Positions 7,536 to 18,886 of a DNA stretch of 64,000 bases are shown one piece after another; within the stretch, counting starts at the first letter, position 1; the number at the start of each line of letters is the position of its first letter. Source of the stretch: Roseateles sp. DAIF2. GTDB taxonomy: Bacteria; Pseudomonadota; Gammaproteobacteria; Burkholderiales; Burkholderiaceae_C. A program made the translations under genes and the position numbers. The notes beneath the pieces are model-generated. The model ran no database searches. It had not been told where the DNA came from and saw only the letters and a list, made by a program, of their open reading frames with translations. The stretch spans positions 3,410,001 through 3,474,000 of the forward strand of contig NZ_CP049919.1 in NCBI RefSeq assembly GCF_015624425.1. Direction: 5' to 3'.

Positions 7536-8498
7536 TCAGGCCTTCAGCTTGAGCATATGCACCACCACGCGGGCGGTGGTCATCTCCGATTCGACGAAGC
7601 TGCGGAAGTCACTGCCGGAGCGGTAGGTCGACAGCCAGTCGTTGCGGCGCACCAGGTCGGCCCATTCGTTGGAGCGGGCAACACGTTCCAGCAGGCTGGC
7701 CATGGCCTGGGTCTGGCCCTCGTTGAGGCCGGAGGGCGCGAACACGCCGCGCCAGTTGGCCAGTTCGGTGTCGATGCCGCCCTCGCGCAGCGCCGGCAGG
7801 CCGTAGCGGCCGCGCCGCGAGCTGACCGCCAGCACGCGGATCGTGCCGGACGCCATCGCGCCGCGGAATTCGCTGTAGCCGGAGATGCCCAGCTGCGCCT
7901 TGCCCTCGGTCAGCGCGCGCACCGCATCGCCGCCGCTGCTGGTCGGCAGGTAGCTGAAGTTGTCGGGGTTGCCGCGGCTGGCGCGCAGCATCATGCCCAG
8001 CAGCATATGGTCGACGCCGCCGGCCGAGCCGCCGACCACGGTGGCCTTGAAGTCCGGTAAGGCCAGGCGCGCGGCCAGGTCCTTCAGGGTGCGGATCGGC
8101 GAGGCCGCCGGCACCGCCACCACCATGAAGTCGCTGGTCAGCCCGGCGATCGGGTTGACCTGGCTCAGGTCGACCTTGGGCCGCTGCAGCGCGATGCCGC
8201 CGAGCAGCACCATGCCGGCCACCATCAGGGTGTTGGGCGCACTCGGATAGCGCTCGACGAACTGGGCCAGGCCCAGGGTGCCGGCCTTGCCGCCGATGTT
8301 CTCGTACTGGATGCGGTCCACCAACTTGGCGGTCTGCATCGCGGTGCCCAGCGCGCGGCCGGTCTGGTCCCAGCCGCCCCCCGGGTTGGCCGGGATGACG
8401 ATGCGCAGCTCCGGCAGGGTCTCGAACTTCTGGGCCCGGGCCCCGGCACCGCACAGGGCGGCGGCAGCCCCCAGCAGCACATGACGACGATCCACCAT
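7536..8498 (-). CDS. Bug/TctC-family tripartite tricarboxylate transporter binding protein
   Basis: The 320-residue exported protein has a Tat-like or Sec signal (MVDRRHVLLGAAA then ARAQ) followed by a Bug fold. The pattern of IVIPANPGGGWDQTGR and ENIGGKAGT is typical of the family, which captures carboxylates in the periplasm. The ATG at 8498 was chosen because a GGAGGT site precedes it and the signal peptide begins there; the frame is open back to 8630. No tctA or tctB membrane genes are adjacent, so the protein is an orphan. That is common in Burkholderiales, where Bug proteins may serve distant transporters or two-component sensing. Confidence 0.88.
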   Translation of the reverse strand: MVDRRHVLLGAAAALCGAGARAQKFETLPELRIVIPANPGGGWDQTGRALGTAMQTAKLVDRIQYENIGGKAGTLGLAQFVERYPSAPNTLMVAGMVLLGGIALQRPKVDLSQVNPIAGLTSDFMVVAVPAASPIRTLKDLAARLALPDFKATVVGGSAGGVDHMLLGMMLRASRGNPDNFSYLPTSSGGDAVRALTEGKAQLGISGYSEFRGAMASGTIRVLAVSSRRGRYGLPALREGGIDTELANWRGVFAPSGLNEGQTQAMASLLERVARSNEWADLVRRNDWLSTYRSGSDFRSFVESEMTTARVVVHMLKLKA

Positions 8499-8657
8499 CT
8501 TGCCCACCTCCCTGGTTTGTCTGATGTGGCGGGAGTCTAGGGGGCCCACCGCGCTTGCGCACCTGCGACGACCGCACCGTCGCGGTGCAAAGTGTGCGAT
8601 TTGCCGCGATTCAAACCCGACGAAAGTCACTTGCGTCGCGCATGGGCGACTCCTTGA

Positions 8658-9320
8658 TCACTCCATGTCGCCGACGATCGCGCTGATCTGGCCCTCGGTC
8701 GTCAGCTTCGGCTGCGCGCGCTGCAGCTCCGGGCTCATGCGCAGCGCGATCTGGCCCTTGGCGTCCGCCTTGTAGGTCTTGGCCCCCTCCGGCAGATGCA
8801 CCACCAGGGCACAGGGCGGCGCGGCGCTGGCGCAGCGGAACACCATGCTGTGCACCTTGGGCGCCAGCAGGCTGAGCATGCCGGCCTGGCGCTTGATGAA
8901 GCCGTTCATTTGCGTGGCGGAGCGCTGCAGGTCGGCATAGTCGAACTGGCGCGGATCCGGCACCTTGGCGACCAGGTCGATATTGAGGTCCAGATCGTCC
9001 TCCGGCCGGTCCGCCTGCACCACCGGATCGAAGCCCGGCTTGGCCAGGCCCGCCGGGCGCTCGAAGCTGCCGTCCGCGCGCAGCGGCAGCTCGACCCGCT
9101 GGCCCTGGTCCTGGTACCAGACCTTCACCACGGTGCCGGGGGTCTTGCTGACCAGGGTGTGGCGCAGCGCGATCGCGTCACGCTCGCCGCTGGGCAGGCG
9201 CTCCAGCTGGGCGGCGGCCTCAAACAGCTTGCTGGCGGGCATCTGGGCATTCGGCACGGCCTGCGCGGCTACGGCCAGCAGCAGGGAAGAAGACAAGAGG
9301 ACGGAAGCACGGATCGGCAT
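8658..9320 (-). CDS. Exported protein of unknown function
   Basis: The 220-residue protein starts at an ATG preceded by CAGGAG six bases upstream. A typical Sec signal peptide (residues 1-21, ending AQAV) is followed by a soluble region with no recognised catalytic motif. Two cysteines (in RCASAAPPCA) could form a disulfide. The protein is probably periplasmic. It is transcribed away from the glycine-riboswitch operon, with 159 bases before the Bug gene downstream. I do not recognise the family. Confidence 0.7.
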   Translation of the reverse strand: MPIRASVLLSSSLLLAVAAQAVPNAQMPASKLFEAAAQLERLPSGERDAIALRHTLVSKTPGTVVKVWYQDQGQRVELPLRADGSFERPAGLAKPGFDPVVQADRPEDDLDLNIDLVAKVPDPRQFDYADLQRSATQMNGFIKRQAGMLSLLAPKVHSMVFRCASAAPPCALVVHLPEGAKTYKADAKGQIALRMSPELQRAQPKLTTEGQISAIVGDME

Positions 9321-9471
9321 GAGGACTCCTGAATAGGGCAGATGTGAGGCAAACCGGCCCAGTCTGCGCAGCCGGGCTGAAGCGCGGCTGAGCCCTGCAT
9401 GAAGCGAGGATGAAGAAAAGGCGGCGACAGGGCCGTGCGGCGACTTCGCCCCGGGCAGCCCAAACCCTGGC

Positions 9472-9477
9472 TACAAT
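9472..9477 (+). promoter_or_regulatory. Probable -10 element of the gcv operon promoter
   Basis: TACAAT lies 8 bases before the first conserved stem of the glycine riboswitch, the right place for a -10 box whose transcript would begin with the aptamer. No good -35 hexamer is visible at the usual spacing. Confidence 0.45.
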
Positions 9478-9484
9478 GCCGCCC

Positions 9485-9695
9485 GTCAGGAGAGAGCTTC
9501 CCAGCCGGAAGCCGCCGAAGGCGCAGTGGCACTGGTGATCCCACGCTGCGAACGCTCAGGCAAAAGGACTGACAAAACGCCCATAACCGGGCGTTCCTCA
9601 CTGGAGAGAGGCGGGCCATCGAGTCCGTCCACCGAAGGGGCAAGCCGTTGGCGATCGGTCAGCGGCCAATCTCTCAGGTAAAGCGGACAGCGAGG
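9485..9695 (+). promoter_or_regulatory. Tandem glycine riboswitch (gcvT leader)
   Basis: Two glycine aptamers lie in series. Aptamer 1 has the GGAGAGAG core (9489-9496), GCCGAAGGC (9514-9522) and CTCAGG followed by the A-rich junction. Its P1 stem is GTCAG (9485-9489) with CTGAC (9569-9573). Aptamer 2 has GGAGAGAG (9603-9610), CCGAAGG (9632-9638) and CTCTCAGG (9671-9678). Its P1 is CCTCACTG (9596-9603) with CAGCGAGG (9688-9695), one mismatch. Between the aptamers is an extra perfect hairpin, AACGCCC (9576-9582) with GGGCGTT (9589-9595). Riboswitches of this class bind glycine and usually switch gcv genes on. Confidence 0.95.
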
Positions 9696-9740
9696 GCATA
9701 TCCCCCCACTCCACCCGGAGTGGGTCTGTCGAATGCCCTC
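9692..9740 (+). promoter_or_regulatory. Expression platform between glycine riboswitch and gcvT
   Basis: GAGGGCAT (9692-9699) pairs perfectly with ATGCCCTC (9733-9740), which directly abuts the gcvT ribosome site GGAG (9741-9744). Inside this stem is a second hairpin, CCCACTCC (9705-9712) with GGAGTGGG (9717-9724). The first four bases of the outer stem are also the 3' end of the aptamer 2 P1 stem, so glycine binding and the outer stem compete. No U-tract follows, which favours control of translation over termination. Confidence 0.7.
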
Positions 9741-9752
9741 GGAGCCTGGTCC

Positions 9753-10883
9753 ATGTCCGCAGCCCCCCACAACGAATCCCTGAAGACCACCCCGCTGCAC
9801 GCGCTGCACCTGGAACTCGGCGCCAAGATGGTGCCCTTCGGCGGCTACGACATGCCGGTCCAGTACCCGGCGGGCCTGATGGCCGAGCACAAGCACACCC
9901 GCGCCGCCGCCGGCCTGTTCGACGTCTCGCACATGGGTCAGGTGCGCCTGGTCGGCGCCGATGCCGCCGCCGCGCTGGAGACCCTGGTGCCGGTCGACAT
10001 CGTCGACCTGGGCATGCTCAAGCAGCGCTACGCCCTCTTCACCGACGAGAACGGCGGCATCCTGGACGACCTGATGGTCTGCCGCCGCCCGGACGACCTG
10101 TTCGTGGTCGTCAACGCCGGCTGCAAGGAACAGGACATCGCCCATCTGCAGGCCAAGATCGGCGGCCGTTGCGAGGTCATCCCGATGCCCGAGCAGGCCC
10201 TGCTGGCCCTGCAGGGCCCCGAGGCCGTCACCGCGCTGGCGCGCCTGAACCCCGACGTCAGGCAGTTGGTGTTCATGACCGGCGGCTTCTTCGAGCTGGA
10301 CGGCATCCCGACCTTCGTGACCCGCTCGGGCTATACCGGCGAGGACGGCTTCGAGATCTCGGTGCACCAGGACCAGGCCGTCGCGCTGGCGCGCAAGCTG
10401 CTGGCCCAGGCCGAGGTCAAGCCGATCGGCCTGGGCGCGCGCGATTCGCTGCGCCTGGAGGCCGGCCTGTGCCTGTACGGCCATGACATCGACACCACGA
10501 CCACCCCGGTCGAGGGCGCGCTGACCTGGGCGATCCAGAAGGTGCGCCGCGCCGGCGGCGCGCGCGCCGGCGGCTACCCCGGCGCCGCGGTGATCGACCA
10601 GCAGTTCGCCGAGGGCGCCGCGAAAAAGCGCGTCGGCCTGGTCAGCAACGAGCGCATGCCGGTGCGCGAGGGCGCCAAGCTGGTCGACGCCAGCGGCGCC
10701 GAGGTCGGCACCGTCACCAGCGGCACCGTCGGCCCGACGGTCGGCAAACCGGTGGCCCTGGCCTATGTCGGCGCCGCCCATGCCGCGCTGGGCACCGAGC
10801 TGTTCGCGCTGGTGCGCGACAAGCGCACCCCGATGACCGTGTCCGCCACGCCCTTCACGCCGAACCGCTACTACCGCGGTTAA
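9753..10883 (+). CDS. gcvT: Glycine cleavage system aminomethyltransferase (T protein)
   Basis: The 376-residue T protein takes the aminomethyl group from lipoylated GcvH, transfers the one-carbon unit to tetrahydrofolate and releases ammonia. The sequence opens with the family pattern ([23 protein letters not shown]) and keeps the folate-binding region and the C-terminal barrel ([20 protein letters not shown]). Length is normal. The start at 9753 has GGAG eight bases upstream and lies just after the riboswitch expression platform. It is the first gene of gcvT-gcvH-gcvP-sdaA, with 43 bases to gcvH, and acts in the cytoplasm. Confidence 0.97.
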   Translation: MSAAPHNESLKTTPLHALHLELGAKMVPFGGYDMPVQYPAGLMAEHKHTRAAAGLFDVSHMGQVRLVGADAAAALETLVPVDIVDLGMLKQRYALFTDENGGILDDLMVCRRPDDLFVVVNAGCKEQDIAHLQAKIGGRCEVIPMPEQALLALQGPEAVTALARLNPDVRQLVFMTGGFFELDGIPTFVTRSGYTGEDGFEISVHQDQAVALARKLLAQAEVKPIGLGARDSLRLEAGLCLYGHDIDTTTTPVEGALTWAIQKVRRAGGARAGGYPGAAVIDQQFAEGAAKKRVGLVSNERMPVREGAKLVDASGAEVGTVTSGTVGPTVGKPVALAYVGAAHAALGTELFALVRDKRTPMTVSATPFTPNRYYRG

Positions 10884-10926
10884 AGCGCCCAAGAAACACA
10901 ACCCTTCCCCAACGGAGCAAGAGCCC

Positions 10927-11304
10927 ATGAGCACCATCAAGTACACCGCCGACCACGAATGGGTCCAGATCGAAGCCGACGGCACGGTCGTCGTGGGCAT
11001 CACGGTCCACGCGCAGGACGCGCTGGGCGACGTGGTGTTCGTCGACCTGCCCGAAGTCGGCAAGAGCTTTGCGACCAAGGAAGTGGCCGGCGTGGTCGAA
11101 TCCGTCAAGGCCGCCGCCGACGTCTACATGCCGGTCGCCGGCGAGATCACCGAGGTCAACGAGGACCTGCGCAACGATCCCTCGCTGGCCAACAGCGACC
11201 CGCTCAAGAGCGGCTGGTTCTTCAAGGTCAAGCTGGCGAACAGCGCCGAGCTGGACGGCCTGATGGACGCCACGGCCTACGACGAGCTGGTCAAGAACAG
11301 CTGA
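10927..11304 (+). CDS. gcvH: Glycine cleavage system H protein (lipoyl carrier)
   Basis: This 125-residue lipoyl-domain protein shuttles the aminomethyl intermediate between GcvP, GcvT and the shared dihydrolipoamide dehydrogenase. The lipoylation lysine is K61 in [14 protein letters not shown], and the family start (KYTADHEWV) and [12 protein letters not shown] stretch are intact. Length is typical. The gene follows gcvT by 43 bases with GGAGC upstream of the ATG. A strong hairpin lies between it and gcvP, which may set different mRNA levels for this small carrier and the large P protein. Confidence 0.97.
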   Translation: MSTIKYTADHEWVQIEADGTVVVGITVHAQDALGDVVFVDLPEVGKSFATKEVAGVVESVKAAADVYMPVAGEITEVNEDLRNDPSLANSDPLKSGWFFKVKLANSAELDGLMDATAYDELVKNS

Positions 11305-11334
11305 GCCTTAACTCCATCCAGCAGTAGCAGTAAG

Positions 11335-11357
11335 GACGGGCACGTCATGTGCCCGTC
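11335..11357 (+). other. Intercistronic hairpin between gcvH and gcvP
   Basis: GACGGGCAC (11335-11343) pairs perfectly with GTGCCCGTC (11349-11357) around a five-base loop. It is followed by GTCGTATTCC rather than a run of T, so it is not a strong intrinsic terminator. It may act as a partial attenuator, an mRNA stability element or a processing site within the operon. Confidence 0.6.
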
Positions 11358-11378
11358 GTCGTATTCCAAGGAACTTCC

Positions 11379-14303
<2,925 letters not shown>

Positions 14304-14340
14304 CCCTCTCCCAGCCAGCCCGCCCCAAGGAGCGCCGACG

Positions 14341-15729
<1,389 letters not shown>

Positions 15730-15742
15730 GCCCGCGACGGCC

Positions 15743-16492
15743 TCAGTGCGGCGGGTTGTCCTCCGGCAGCCAGCGCTTGTAGATCGCCTGGAAGCTGCCG
15801 TCGCGCTTCATCGCGTCGAGCTGGCGCTGCCAGGCGCGCACCAGGGCGTCCGGCGTACCGCGCGAGAAGGCGATATAGCCCTCGGTGCTGGCGAAGCTGT
15901 AGACGATCTCCAGCGCGTCGGCCGGCAGGCCCATCTCGGCCAGCGTCGCCGGCATCGAGATGCGCTCGGTCGCGAACAGCGGCGCGCGCCGCGCCAGCAG
16001 CATGCGCACGCCCTGCTGCGGATCGCTGACCTCGAACAGATTGCGAAAGGCCTGGCTGCGCAGTTGCTCGGCGGTGTACCAGCCGCGCACCACCAGCACC
16101 TCCTCGACCAGGCGCGCCTCGCCCAGATGGCGCAACCGCAGCCCGCCGCCGGCCGGCGCATACAGCGCGCTGTAGAAGGTGACGATCGGCCCGACCCATT
16201 TGAACAGGCGCTCGCGCTCGGGCGTGCGAGCCATCGCGAACAGCGCGGCGGGCCGCTGCGGCTGCTGCGCCTCGCGGAAGGCGCGCGCCCAGGGCATGAA
16301 CTCGATCTCGGCCGGCTGCTCCAGGCGGCGCTGGATCTCCTGCACCACCTCCACCGCCAGGCCGCGCGGCCGCCCCTGCTCGCTGTAGTTGATCGGCGGG
16401 AATTCCTCGCTGAGCAGGCGCAGCGGCGCTGCGTTCACCACCCAGGGCCAGGCCAGCAGGAGCAAGCAAAGCCAGGTCCGCAGCGGCGACAT
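15743..16492 (-). CDS. Periplasmic amino-acid-type substrate-binding protein (SBP_bac_3 fold)
   Basis: The 249-residue protein has a Sec signal peptide (MSPLRTWLCLLLLAWP, cleavage after VNA). A family 3 solute-binding fold follows: LRLLSEEFPPINYSE, RGLAVEVVQEI, MPWARAFREAQ and the C-terminal FQAIYKRWL. It resembles the stand-alone binding proteins of Burkholderiales that lack adjacent ABC permease genes, and no permease is adjacent here. The start lies 13 bases after the RES toxin stop without a clear ribosome site, so it may be read through from the toxin operon. Ligand unknown. Confidence 0.82.
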   Translation of the reverse strand: MSPLRTWLCLLLLAWPWVVNAAPLRLLSEEFPPINYSEQGRPRGLAVEVVQEIQRRLEQPAEIEFMPWARAFREAQQPQRPAALFAMARTPERERLFKWVGPIVTFYSALYAPAGGGLRLRHLGEARLVEEVLVVRGWYTAEQLRSQAFRNLFEVSDPQQGVRMLLARRAPLFATERISMPATLAEMGLPADALEIVYSFASTEGYIAFSRGTPDALVRAWQRQLDAMKRDGSFQAIYKRWLPEDNPPH

Positions 16493-16505
16493 GATGGCGC
16501 AGGCG

Positions 16506-17216
16506 CTACAGCGCCCGCAGCTCCGATTTCAGGTACCACTCGGCGATGCGCTCGCCGTCCCAGCGCAGGCAGACATGCTCGGCCTGGCGGCAAGGCGGCA
16601 CGGTGGCGCGTGGCGTGAACAGCGCCACGCATTGCCCGCCGGGATGGCGCACGCTGTCATAGACGATGCCGGCCTCGCCGGCCAGGCGGCGCTGCACACC
16701 ATAGACCTGCGAGACGGCGTAGCTGTCCGGATCGTGCAGCACGCCGCCCAGGCCGCGCAGGTCACGCAGGCTGGCGCGCACCGCGACGCGGTAGCAGCGC
16801 AGGTCGATATCGAGCGCCGGCTCGGCCGTGCGGGACAGGAAGCGCGCGCGGTGATGACTGACCTCGGCCACCGCGGTCTCCAGCGCCGCGGCGGCGTAGT
16901 AGACGCCGTAGCTGCCGTCCGAGAAACGCGAGCCCTCGGGATTCAGATGGGTGAAGGCCGCCATGATGGGACTGCTGCCCGGGCCGCTGATGCGCTGCTC
17001 GGGCGAGACCAGGCGCAGCTGCCCGACCTCCTCGCGCAGGCGCGGATTGCCCAGCGACTCGATCGCGAACACCACGTCCAGATCGGCCGGATCGGCCACC
17101 GCATCGAACAGCGAGACCGGCGGGAAACGGCTCGGTATCAGCCGGCAGCTGTCGGCCCAGTGGAGCTCGCGGCGCGGCGTGTCGAGGGCGGCGGTTTCGT
17201 CGTCCTGCAGCGCCAT
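16506..17216 (-). CDS. RES-domain toxin
   Basis: The 236-residue protein carries a RES domain, named for conserved Arg, Glu and Ser residues. R97 lies in GSRFSDG, Y106 and Y107 in GVYYAA, and E118 closes the TAxxE motif. Characterised RES toxins (ParT, MbcT) attack NAD+ or use it to modify a target, stopping growth; this activity is inferred here by family. The ATG at 17216 overlaps the antitoxin stop by one base (TGATG). An in-frame TTG at 17225 is a less likely start. The order antitoxin then toxin is the usual one for this type II system. Confidence 0.88.
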   Translation of the reverse strand: MALQDDETAALDTPRRELHWADSCRLIPSRFPPVSLFDAVADPADLDVVFAIESLGNPRLREEVGQLRLVSPEQRISGPGSSPIMAAFTHLNPEGSRFSDGSYGVYYAAAALETAVAEVSHHRARFLSRTAEPALDIDLRCYRVAVRASLRDLRGLGGVLHDPDSYAVSQVYGVQRRLAGEAGIVYDSVRHPGGQCVALFTPRATVPPCRQAEHVCLRWDGERIAEWYLKSELRAL

Positions 17217-17647
17217 CAGGCCCAACCGCCGCGTTGCGCGTCCAGGTACTGGCGCACGACGAACAGGTCGGATACCTGCCCGCCCAGCAGGCGCTCCAGC
17301 GCGGTGCCGCCACCGAACAGCGGCGCGCTGTTGGGCCGGCGCATCCAGGCATTGGCCCGCTCGGGGATCGGCAGCAGGATCTGCAGCGCGGCATAGATGC
17401 CGAACAGATGCGACAGGCGCTCCAGGGTCGCGCCGTCCAGGCCGCGCTTGATGCGGCCGGCCTTCCAGTCGAAGAAGGTGGTGCGGCCGCAGCCGAGCAG
17501 GCGCTGCTGCTCCTCGTTGGAGAGCTCCCAGGCCTTGGCGATATTGAAGAAGGTGCGCAGCGCGGCGGCGGCGGCCGGCGATTCCAGATCGGCGGCGCCC
17601 GGAGCCGTGGCCGGTGCCGCTTCGCGGGCGTGAAAGACGAGAGCCAT
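17216..17647 (-). CDS. Xre/MbcA/ParS-type antitoxin
   Basis: The 143-residue protein has an N-terminal Xre-like helix-turn-helix region (about 30-75, ELSNEEQQRLLGCGRTTFFDWK). The C-terminal toxin-binding domain of the MbcA/ParS family (about 85-143) ends in SAPLFGGGTALERLLGG. It should neutralise the RES toxin encoded directly after it and repress the shared promoter. A strong AGGAGG site precedes the ATG, with inverted repeats further upstream. The upstream region is more AT-rich than the surrounding coding DNA. Confidence 0.9.
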   Translation of the reverse strand: MALVFHAREAAPATAPGAADLESPAAAAALRTFFNIAKAWELSNEEQQRLLGCGRTTFFDWKAGRIKRGLDGATLERLSHLFGIYAALQILLPIPERANAWMRRPNSAPLFGGGTALERLLGGQVSDLFVVRQYLDAQRGGWA

Positions 17648-17660
17648 CGGGTCCTCCTAA

Positions 17661-17720
17661 AGGGATGTCCCTGATGGCTCTCAGTGTAAGTTCAATTGAG
17701 AACTGAAGTCAAATTTCAGT
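17661..17720 (-). promoter_or_regulatory. Toxin-antitoxin promoter region with inverted repeats
   Basis: Three dyads lie upstream of the antitoxin start. AGGGA-TG-TCCCT spans 17661-17672. GTTC (17690-17693) pairs with GAAC (17700-17703). ACTGAA (17702-17707) pairs with TTCAGT (17715-17720). The stretch is unusually AT-rich for this chromosome. The two distal dyads are the best candidates for antitoxin autorepression; promoter hexamers were not assigned. Confidence 0.45.
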
Positions 17721-17773
17721 CCACTCTAGAACTTCTGCATTCCCCAGCGGCGTCCGAGGATCCGGCTCTGCCG

Positions 17774-17813
17774 GGCCTGCGGGCGCGCCCCCTCGAGGGG
17801 GCGGCCGCAGGCC
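17774..17813 (-). terminator. Large GC-rich hairpin after dctP
   Basis: GGCCTGCGG (17774-17782) pairs with CCGCAGGCC (17805-17813) around a perfect inner palindrome, GCCCCC-TCGA-GGGGGC (17787-17802). It begins 14 bases after the dctP stop on the minus strand and lies upstream of the toxin-antitoxin promoter. No T-run follows, so it may be a Rho-assisted terminator, a stability element or a copy of a dispersed repeat. Confidence 0.5.
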
Positions 17814-17826
17814 GTAGGGGGTAGGC

Positions 17827-18840
17827 CTACTTCCTACGGATCTTTGCCAGTTCCGCCTGCGTCTCGTTCCACAGCTCCATGCCGACCTGGGTGGCGATGC
17901 CGGCGTTGACCTTGGTCAGCTTGTCGCGCATGCGGCCGACCTCGGCCGGGCTCAGCTCGGTGACCTGCATGCCCTTGGCCTTCAGCTCGGCCAGGGCCTT
18001 GGCGGCCTCCTCGCGGGTGTCCTTGCGCTCGAAGTCGCGGCTGATCGCGGCGGCCTTCTGCAGCACCGCACGCTCGTCCTTGGACAGGCCGTCCCAGAAC
18101 TTCTTGCTGACGGTGACGATCCAGGGCGCGTAGACATGGTTGGTCACGCTGAGGTACTTCTGCACCTCGTAGAACTTGGCCGACAGGATGGTGTTGTAGG
18201 GGTTCTCCTGGCCGTCGACCGCCTTGGTCTCGAGCGCGGTGAACAGCTCGGAATACGGCAGCGGCACCGCGTTGGCGCCCAGGATCTTGAAGCTGTCCAG
18301 GTAGACGTTGTTCTGCATCACGCGCAGCTTGATGCCGTCCAGGTCCTCCAGCTTGGCGACCGGCTTCTTGTTATTGGTCAGGTTGCGGAAGCCGTTTTCC
18401 CAATAGACCAGACCGACCAGGCCCTTCTCTTCCAGCTTGGCCTTGACCTTCTCGCCGACCGGTCCGTCCAGCAGCGCATCGGCCTCCTTGGTGTTGTTGA
18501 TCAGGAAGGGCGTGTCCCACAGGGCCATTTCCTTCGTGATGCCGACCAGGGTGGCAGTGGAGCCGACCATCATCTCCTGCGCGCCGCCGATCAGGGCCTG
18601 CTGCATCTGGTTGTCCGAACCCAGGGCCGCGCCGCCGATCACGCGCAGCTTCATCTTGCCGCCGGAGAGCTTCTCGACGTTCTCGGCCAGCACCTTGGCC
18701 GCGCGGCCCTGGTTGCTGGCCTCGGCCAGGCCGTAGCCGAAACGGATCAGGCGCGGCTTGATGTCCTGGGCCTGGGCCACGCCGGCCGTGGCCAGGCAAA
18801 GGGCCGCGGCGGCCAGCAGGGTGCGACGCAGAGTTTTCAT
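17827..18840 (-). CDS. dctP: TRAP transporter substrate-binding protein
   Basis: The 337-residue DctP-family protein binds the substrate in the periplasm for the DctQM permease. It has a Sec signal peptide (MKTLRRTLLAAAALCLATAGVAQA) and family patterns such as IRFGYGLAEASNQGRAAKV, with a conserved arginine region near LRVMQNNVYLDSFK. It is the last gene of gntK-dctQ-dctM-dctP. The neighbouring gluconokinase and GntR-type regulator suggest a sugar acid such as gluconate as substrate. A strong hairpin lies just after its stop codon. Confidence 0.93.
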   Translation of the reverse strand: MKTLRRTLLAAAALCLATAGVAQAQDIKPRLIRFGYGLAEASNQGRAAKVLAENVEKLSGGKMKLRVIGGAALGSDNQMQQALIGGAQEMMVGSTATLVGITKEMALWDTPFLINNTKEADALLDGPVGEKVKAKLEEKGLVGLVYWENGFRNLTNNKKPVAKLEDLDGIKLRVMQNNVYLDSFKILGANAVPLPYSELFTALETKAVDGQENPYNTILSAKFYEVQKYLSVTNHVYAPWIVTVSKKFWDGLSKDERAVLQKAAAISRDFERKDTREEAAKALAELKAKGMQVTELSPAEVGRMRDKLTKVNAGIATQVGMELWNETQAELAKIRRK

Positions 18841-18886
18841 GGTGACGGTCTCCTTGTGGGTATGAGGGGGTGGGGGGGTCGGCGGC

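Noticed and set aside
8574..8588. Hairpin GCACCG-TCG-CGGTGC as terminator of the exported-protein gene
   Set aside because: The stem is real but lies about 70 bases after the stop and has no T-run. The evidence is too weak to list it as a terminator.
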